Source of the DNA: Trichuris trichiura
Lineage: Eukaryota; Nematoda; Enoplea; Trichinellida; Trichuridae
NCBI GenBank assembly: GCA_037903355.1
Contig: JBAJFE010000014.1
Location: 2,232,001-2,296,000 of the forward strand
DNA: 64,000 bases
Reading direction: 5' to 3'
Part shown: positions 58,610-64,000 of the stretch, in pieces
Layout: the number at the start of each line of letters is the position of its first letter
Numbering within the stretch: position 1 is the stretch's first letter
Translations under genes and position numbers: made by a program
The notes under the pieces: model-generated
The model's database searches: none
Told to the model about the DNA's origin: nothing
What the model saw: the letters and a program-made list of their open reading frames with translations, nothing else

Positions 58610-59103
58610 TCAAGTAAGCGTTTTTACTGTTGCAACTAAGGTTCGTTGATCATTGGAATATTATTTATGGGCGCCCTTTGGTTACATGTTAATTGTTAGG
58701 TATTTATGACAATGACCGAATGATTTTGTAAACGCCCGCTTTATTTGAATTAATCTGCTCCGTTTGCTTGAACTTCAATTCTGTACGTTGATCACAGAAG
58801 ACTCTTTCGGATGACCTCATACTATGTAGGCAAATTCATTTGGTGTACGGGTCGTACTGACAGCAGGGCGTTTTGAACAGATGCAATATTATTACTAGAT
58901 TGAAAATTTATTGTGACTTACGCATGCTTCGGGGCCTTGAAATAAAAACAGAAATTAGATGAACGAGTATAACAATGAAGTTTGGTACAGAGTTTGGTGT
59001 TGTATTGTTGATCTGTTTCTTGAACGGGTTTAAATCATACGCTGAAAGTCGAAAGACCTGAAGCCGGAACGCTGAATGATTAAAATACCGAATAATCGGT
59101 ATA
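58610..59103. other. 3' flank of gene D'
   Basis: Collinear with 34,490-34,976; no coding sequence. Confidence 0.45.
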
Positions 59104-60399
59104 CAAGAGATGTTCAGGAAGTTCCCGAAAAGACGGCGCAGTCTTTAACAGTACCTGAGCTGATGTGCCAAAACATGCTTAATCTTATCTCCATTACCTT
59201 CAGTCTTGTACCGAGACGTAGCCCTATCCGACACCACGCCAGTGCAGCACAAGTTGCTCCTAAGGTAATCATTTTTTTGTGATATGGAAAATCTTTGTTT
59301 TGGGGTCAAAGGTAACATTAAATTTCTATCCAAGTTTGGTTGGCAGCCACGGAGGATTATTCAATCTTTGCAGTAGCTTCACGGAAGTAGTGCACCATCT
59401 AAGTCGGTAGTCTATGAGTAGATAAAGCGTTTCGAGGAGGGCAGAGAAACCTTCGAAGATGACCGGAGAGCTGGAAGACCAGCAACTGCAAAGAGCGAAG
59501 GAACCCTAACCTTTTCCCGGAACCTAGTGGAAGGGGACCGCAGAAGTACCATCAGAAGGATTGCTGGAATGGCTGGGATCTCCTTCCATTCAGTACTTGG
59601 AACGCTGCACAAAACCCTTGGTCTAAGGAAGCTTACAGTACGGTGCGTCATGAAAGCGCTGCGCGAAGAACAGCTTGTTCGACGAGTTAACATTTCTCAG
59701 GAACTTTTAAGGAAGATTGAAGCAAATGAAACCAGGTTTTTTAACCGTATCGTTACGGGAGATGAAACGTGGGTCTACCAATATTGCACCAAGAGTAAGA
59801 TCCAGTCCAAGCAGTGGTTACTGGGGGAGTCAGCACGTCCAGTCAAGTTCACAGCGGAGCGGCCGGCTAGAAAGGTTATGGCGACCATATTCTGGGACTA
59901 TGACGGAACAATTCTGACGGATTTTTTCAAAGGAGAGCGAATAGTCACAGCAAGTAATTACAAAGCTGCACTGTAAAAGTTAAAGACCATGCTGGCAAGA
60001 AAACGGCGTGGCAAGCTGCACGTCGGTGTTCCTTTCCATCACGATAACGTGCCGGCTCATTCTTCAAGGATTGTGAGGACTGTTCTTCGTAAGTATCGAT
60101 GGGAAATCATTCCACACGCGCCCTACAATCCAAATTTTGCTCGATCAGACATTTTCCTCATCCGAAGGTTAAAAGAACATTCAAACACTGTTCAGGTCAA
60201 TAGATGACGAGAAACGCGCCCTCTCGACTTGATGCAATAAGTAGCCCTCAGGATTCTACAAGGAAAAATCTGCAAAGGTGGAGACACCGACTGCAGAAGT
60301 GTCTAGAGGTTGAAAGAAGATGCGTTGAGAAATAGGCTTGATATCATTAGAAATGGAATTTTTATTTAATTTTTCCTGATACTTAGCGAACATCTCTCG
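59104..60399 (+). mobile_element. Mariner element M2' (unit 2 copy of M2), inactivated
   Basis: About 1.30 kb with TA before the left end and matching inverted ends (caagagatgttcaggaag; inverted right end acgagagatgttcgctaag). The plus strand keeps a long central piece (59,527-59,976) with the first catalytic block TGDETWVY, then stops. HDNVPAHSS follows in another frame. The N-terminal region has stops near 59,375 and 59,420. Dead copy. Confidence 0.87.
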
Positions 60400-61545
60400 T
60401 TTAGCAAAGCTTTCAACGGCAAATGAGTATTGCCTGTTGTTTCTCACTCGGTGTAATGTCACTGCTCTGCCGCTTGAGTGACGCTCTACATATCAATATT
60501 AGAGCCAAAAGCTGATGTCCTTGCCGAAATTAGTCAGGGAAAAAACTTGCGGACGTTAAGACTTCCGTAGCGAGTGACAACGTTACGCTGATGAACAGAT
60601 CGCTATAGAATACCGAAGCTTCCCCGAAAATATTTTTTGTATTAAACGTTGTATTAAGAACAGGTTCCTGCACCGCAAAAACAAAAGAAATTAAAGTGTA
60701 AAATAAATTTTGCAAGTAGTAAAGCATGACTAGGAATGAATGTAATAAAAGCTTATGCAAATGAGCAAAAATTGTTTTTAGAAAAGACGAAATAATAAAC
60801 CTTTCTTCGCCCATTCAGGCTTTCTTATGTTTTCATTTCAGCTTCAATTTAATTTTTAATCTGTTCGAAACAAAAAATTAAACTGTCTCACAACTTTAAA
60901 GTGCGCGTTAGTCCCATAGTTGTCTTTGCTTTTCTGACCTTATTTAAAAGCGTAACTGTTTGCACCAGTATATTAGTACTGCATGGATATGTGAATCTTT
61001 ACTTCAGTGTTTCATGTTCATGAAAAACACTTATGACAAGGCACAAAAGCTACGTGAAGTAAAACGCTTATAGCGACACAAGGAGTTGGTTATTTACCAC
61101 TTATTACCCGAGTATTTTGTTTTTGCTTAGTTTGCATATCTTTTCTGCTTCTAACAAACTGGAATATACATAGTAGACGATCACTTATGCTTAATCAAAC
61201 CCTAGAGACGCTGTTGAGTTAGTTTCGAAAGAGCATCGAAGTGACGCAATCTTGAGTTCTACGCAGTTATCCTGCGATATGCGTAGAATAAATCTCTGCT
61301 TGTTTATTCATTAGTCCCATTGCTTTAAAGGAAGCAAGGATTTTCATCGTAAAGCATTTTTCAAATGAATAACAACCGTCAATGCATGATTTCGGTGCGC
61401 CTGCTGTTCTCTCAAACGAGCTGACGAGCAGAAAAATCCTGAAACGACTAGCTTACCAAACGAAAGAGACGGACTGATCATGTCTGTGACCTCATTGAAA
61501 TAATACAGCCATCTTTACAAAAACGGTGTCTTTTAACAGGCTTTC
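60400..61545. other. No gene recognised
   Basis: Collinear with 36,262-37,403. Confidence 0.5.
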
Positions 61546-61763
61546 GATGTTTCATAGTTGTTCTTCTGGTTCACGGGTTTGGCCTGTTGGATGTATCTGT
61601 AAATGAACTCCAAAGTGCCCTACCAACGAATGAATTAGCAAATTGTTAGAGAAATTACAGAACAATTTGCTAATTCATTCGTTGGTAGGGCACTTTGAAA
61701 TTTACTTACAGATACATCCAACAGGCCAAACCCGTGAATCAGAAGAACAACTATGAAACAACC
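61546..61763. repeat. Foldback repeat family F1, copy c' (near-perfect hairpin)
   Basis: Unit 2 partner of the hairpin at 37,404. The arms pair even more closely at the tip (aatttgctaattcattcgttgg against ccaacgaatgaattagcaaatt). Confidence 0.85.
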
Positions 61764-62257
61764 ATCTTTACAATTGGAACTCTTGTTTTTGTTTTTACGA
61801 ATATGTGTCTATACCTGGAATGCGAAGAAAGCTGAAAAAGAACAAACTATCTTATCTTGTGTTTAGTAAAGGACAAGGTAACAAATGCACCTCCTCAGAG
61901 TATGTTATATTGTCGCTCAGCATTCAGTATTTTGATGAACCCGCCAGGACATACTAAGCTCCTGTAGGGCTACTTTGCAACGTCAAAAAAGCTGAGAAGT
62001 AATTTGTCTTTGGTCGACAGTTTCACCGCCGAAAACCGTCTCTTGTTTTGGAGGAACCGAAAGCTAGCACAAGCTAATTCTCATAAGTAATTTTTCCTGT
62101 GACGCGTAGCAAACCATTCTGTTGCACTCTTACATTTTGCGCACAGCATAGTTTAATTCAAAAGTTAACTCCTTAGGCACAAGCAATGCTGTATCAATGA
62201 AACTGCCAGTCAAAACATTAAATTCCAGAAAAGACTTGGCTTCGTGATCTTCTTTTG

Positions 62258-62448
62258 TCAGCAATCCTTTTTCGGTACGCACCGTTTCGCATCATTCAAG
62301 GCGTAACCACTTTTGCAAAAGCATCCTGAAACGCACTGCATAGTGCAAACCTTCGGTCTTGGATGCTTGACGTCTTTACAAGTTAGCGGGCACGCTGATC
62401 CGCACCTCACATACTCCTGGTTCGGTCCACACTTTGGCACACAAGCAG
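62258..62448 (-). CDS. TIL-domain inhibitor gene C', exon 2 only (exon 1 beyond the window)
   Basis: Exon 2 starts after the acceptor atttaag and ends in TGA at 62258. It has ten cysteines plus the extra upstream Cys, Met-P1 loop C-T-M-Q-C, and differs from gene C at one residue (NDAKR instead of NDSKR). By comparison with C, the signal-peptide exon should lie about 2.4 kb upstream, past the window end. Confidence 0.85.
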
Positions 62449-64000
62449 CTTAAATCACAGCCGTTTAATATGCAACGAGTATCCCACATGAGAGCAGAAA
62501 CTCGAAAAGAAAGAAATTTAAAGCTTTCCATAGCTTGTCAGCCCATTGGACTTTTCTTTTCAGTACTACCTGTAACCTCCGTTTAGCAGATTTATAATTC
62601 TCTCCGGCATTGTCATACAGAAATAACCATTTTGTGTAACTGTAAGCAGTCTTAACTCAGATCCACGTAATTCCACTGAATGCATTTGCGTAGCTGTGAT
62701 TTACTGCAAAGTTCTGTGCAAACGTTTATTTGCGAATAAGTAAGCTCTCAGGGTTAGAGAGAAAATCAAATGCATTGGTTTAGCCCGCGGTTTTATAATT
62801 TTTAAAAACTCCAATCCTCTTTGCACGCTAGGCTGCTACAAATTCAGCATGGTTGTGGCTGAGCAGGTGCCGGACAAGTGAATTTGCCGTGTTAAAGGTA
62901 CTCAGAGCAGGACCTGCAGTTTACTCAACGGCTACCTGCTTCGACTGGCTTTTGAGGTGCCCTGTGAAATAACGCGGGTTGTTCGATAAAGGAAGCAGAC
63001 AATGGATGAAACAGAATGCAACTTTAATGAAGAGTGACAAAGTTAAATGCAAAAGCAGAGCAATTTTCTTGCATGGGCTAAAATGATTTGTGATAGCCAT
63101 CGGTCATGATGGTGGAAGCGAAGTTCTGATTTTCATAAACTAGGCAGTTTGAGACTTAGGGCGTGAGTTCCATCCAGATTACTACGTTCATCTGGAAAGT
63201 GACTTACAGGTCATAATCTCAAGGTTAAAGCGGAGGAATATCTGAGTGAGCAGAAGTTGAAGGCACAGGATTTTCAAACGCCAACTTTTTCATTACCTCA
63301 TTTTCAACTGTTTTTTTGAACACGTCTTTCAAAGTAAGCTGTTTCCTATGTTTTAGCCTTTCTCTGATTAACTTATCTTGCAGCACTGAGTATTCAATAA
63401 GCTGCTGCATGCATGAAATCATCATGAATCATAACTAATCTGCAGAGTACTTGCCCTGCTGCCATTTAGATCAGTCTGCTTTGTCCATAGTTCGCCGTTG
63501 TCACAACTTGGTTACTCAGAGAAATGCGTCTGAATTAGCGAGTTTTCAGGATTAGCGGCGCCTGAATTAGTGGCAGCCTAGTGTATTAAAGGAAACAATA
63601 ATGGAAACATTTATTACTGCAACTGAAAATATTCGTTGTTCTGGTCGCTCTTTACGGATCATTGAATTTAATCCGGCAACGTTAAACTACGGATGCGTTC
63701 GGGTAGAACAGCTGAAGCCCTTCATCAGAAGTATAACTAGATTTCGGGTTGTCTAAATTGTTTAACTGCGTACGCTTGCTAATGTTACAACAATACTGAA
63801 CAGCGTTCCTACTTTTTATTCCTGCTTTACTCTACGTTCATTCTCTGAGAGTGAACAGCGTTCCTTTCTCGAACACTGCAATTTTTCATTCTCCCTTAAC
63901 CTTACTGTCAGCTAAAGACAGACTAAAATAATTTATTAATGTAAAAGGTAACAGCTGCATGCCAGTATAATTCGTATTTTTTTGTGGTAAAACTTACTCA
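62449..64000 (-). other. Intron of TIL gene C' to window end
   Basis: Collinear with 38,309-39,869. Apart from the small frame at 63,225 nothing coding was seen. Confidence 0.5.
63225..63404 (-). CDS. Small unknown ORF/exon inside the intron of gene C'
   Basis: After a possible acceptor (gcatgcag) the minus-strand frame reads QLIEYSVLQDKLIRERL, then LKDVFKKTVENEVMKKLAF and PVPSTSAHSD to TAA, about 59 residues. It can also start at an in-frame ATG at 63425. It is charged and probably helical. The unit 1 copy is frameshifted by one base. It may be a retrocopy fragment or a dead exon; no family recognised. Confidence 0.4.
   Translation of the reverse strand, partial: QLIEYSVLQDKLIRERLKHRKQLTLKDVFKKTVENEVMKKLAFENPVPSTSAHSDIPPL

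Larger units (their letters stand above)
50145..64000. repeat. Large tandem duplication, unit 2 (runs to window end)
   Basis: Collinear copy of 26,165-39,869, containing B', mariner M1', gene D', mariner M2', F1 copy c' and the last exon of C'. Differences from unit 1 include a solo LTR (55,437), lack of the 175-bp insertion at 32,020, and a short deletion in the F3 foldback. Confidence 0.9.

Noticed and set aside
1..64000. tRNA or rRNA genes and bacterial operons
   Set aside because: No cloverleaf with matching arms was noticed on reading, and gene structure is spliced and eukaryotic; a tRNAscan run would be needed to be certain.

Overview
This is a eukaryotic, animal-type window. Coding sequence is sparse and lies in small exons separated by GT-AG introns, many of them only 46-57 bp, and most of the DNA is non-coding or transposon-derived. 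The very short introns, the expanded TIL-type (Ascaris-like) protease inhibitors with a short signal peptide in exon 1, and the mariner, BEL/Pao and gypsy elements fit a nematode, possibly an enoplean of the Trichuris/Trichinella kind. That placement is an inference.

Region 1 (1-14 kb) holds mostly single-copy genes. They are a UBASH3-like histidine phosphatase (minus, 2.1-3.0 kb), a TIL inhibitor gene A (minus, 6.6-7.8 kb), a possible terminal exon (plus, 8.4-8.7 kb) and a nine-exon UDP-glucuronate decarboxylase gene, uxs1/sqv-1 (minus, 11.2-13.9 kb). Between them lie a hAT remnant with an intact 8-bp target duplication and a decayed MULE transposon.

Region 2 (14-26 kb) is repeat-rich. It has three copies of a foldback repeat, a second MULE-like inverted array pair, and a young gypsy element (5-bp target duplication, near-identical LTRs) whose single ORF joins Gag-protease in frame to the integrase C-terminus. 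It also has a roughly 2-kb imperfect palindrome and a CEP41 rhodanese gene (minus, 22.6-23.8 kb) with its 5' exons not found.

Region 3 (26-64 kb) is a large tandem duplication with a period of about 24 kb: about 26.17-39.87 kb matches about 50.15-64.0 kb. Each unit carries, in order, TIL gene B (minus), a minus-strand mariner, an unrecognised aromatic/proline-rich gene D (plus), a plus-strand mariner, a foldback hairpin and TIL gene C (minus). B and C are themselves older paralogues, so the inhibitor array arose by nested duplication. The first unit also contains a broken BEL/Pao element (42.9-49.0 kb) beyond the matched part. The second unit has a solo LTR that is absent at the corresponding site in the first.

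By homology, the TIL proteins are secreted serine-protease inhibitors. Gene A has Arg at the predicted P1 position and genes B/C have Met, so their targets probably differ. I saw no tRNA, rRNA, CRISPR array or bacterial-type operon. No wholly new system can be proved from sequence alone. The strongest leads are the diversifying inhibitor array, gene D, the foldback families and the in-frame deleted gypsy element.
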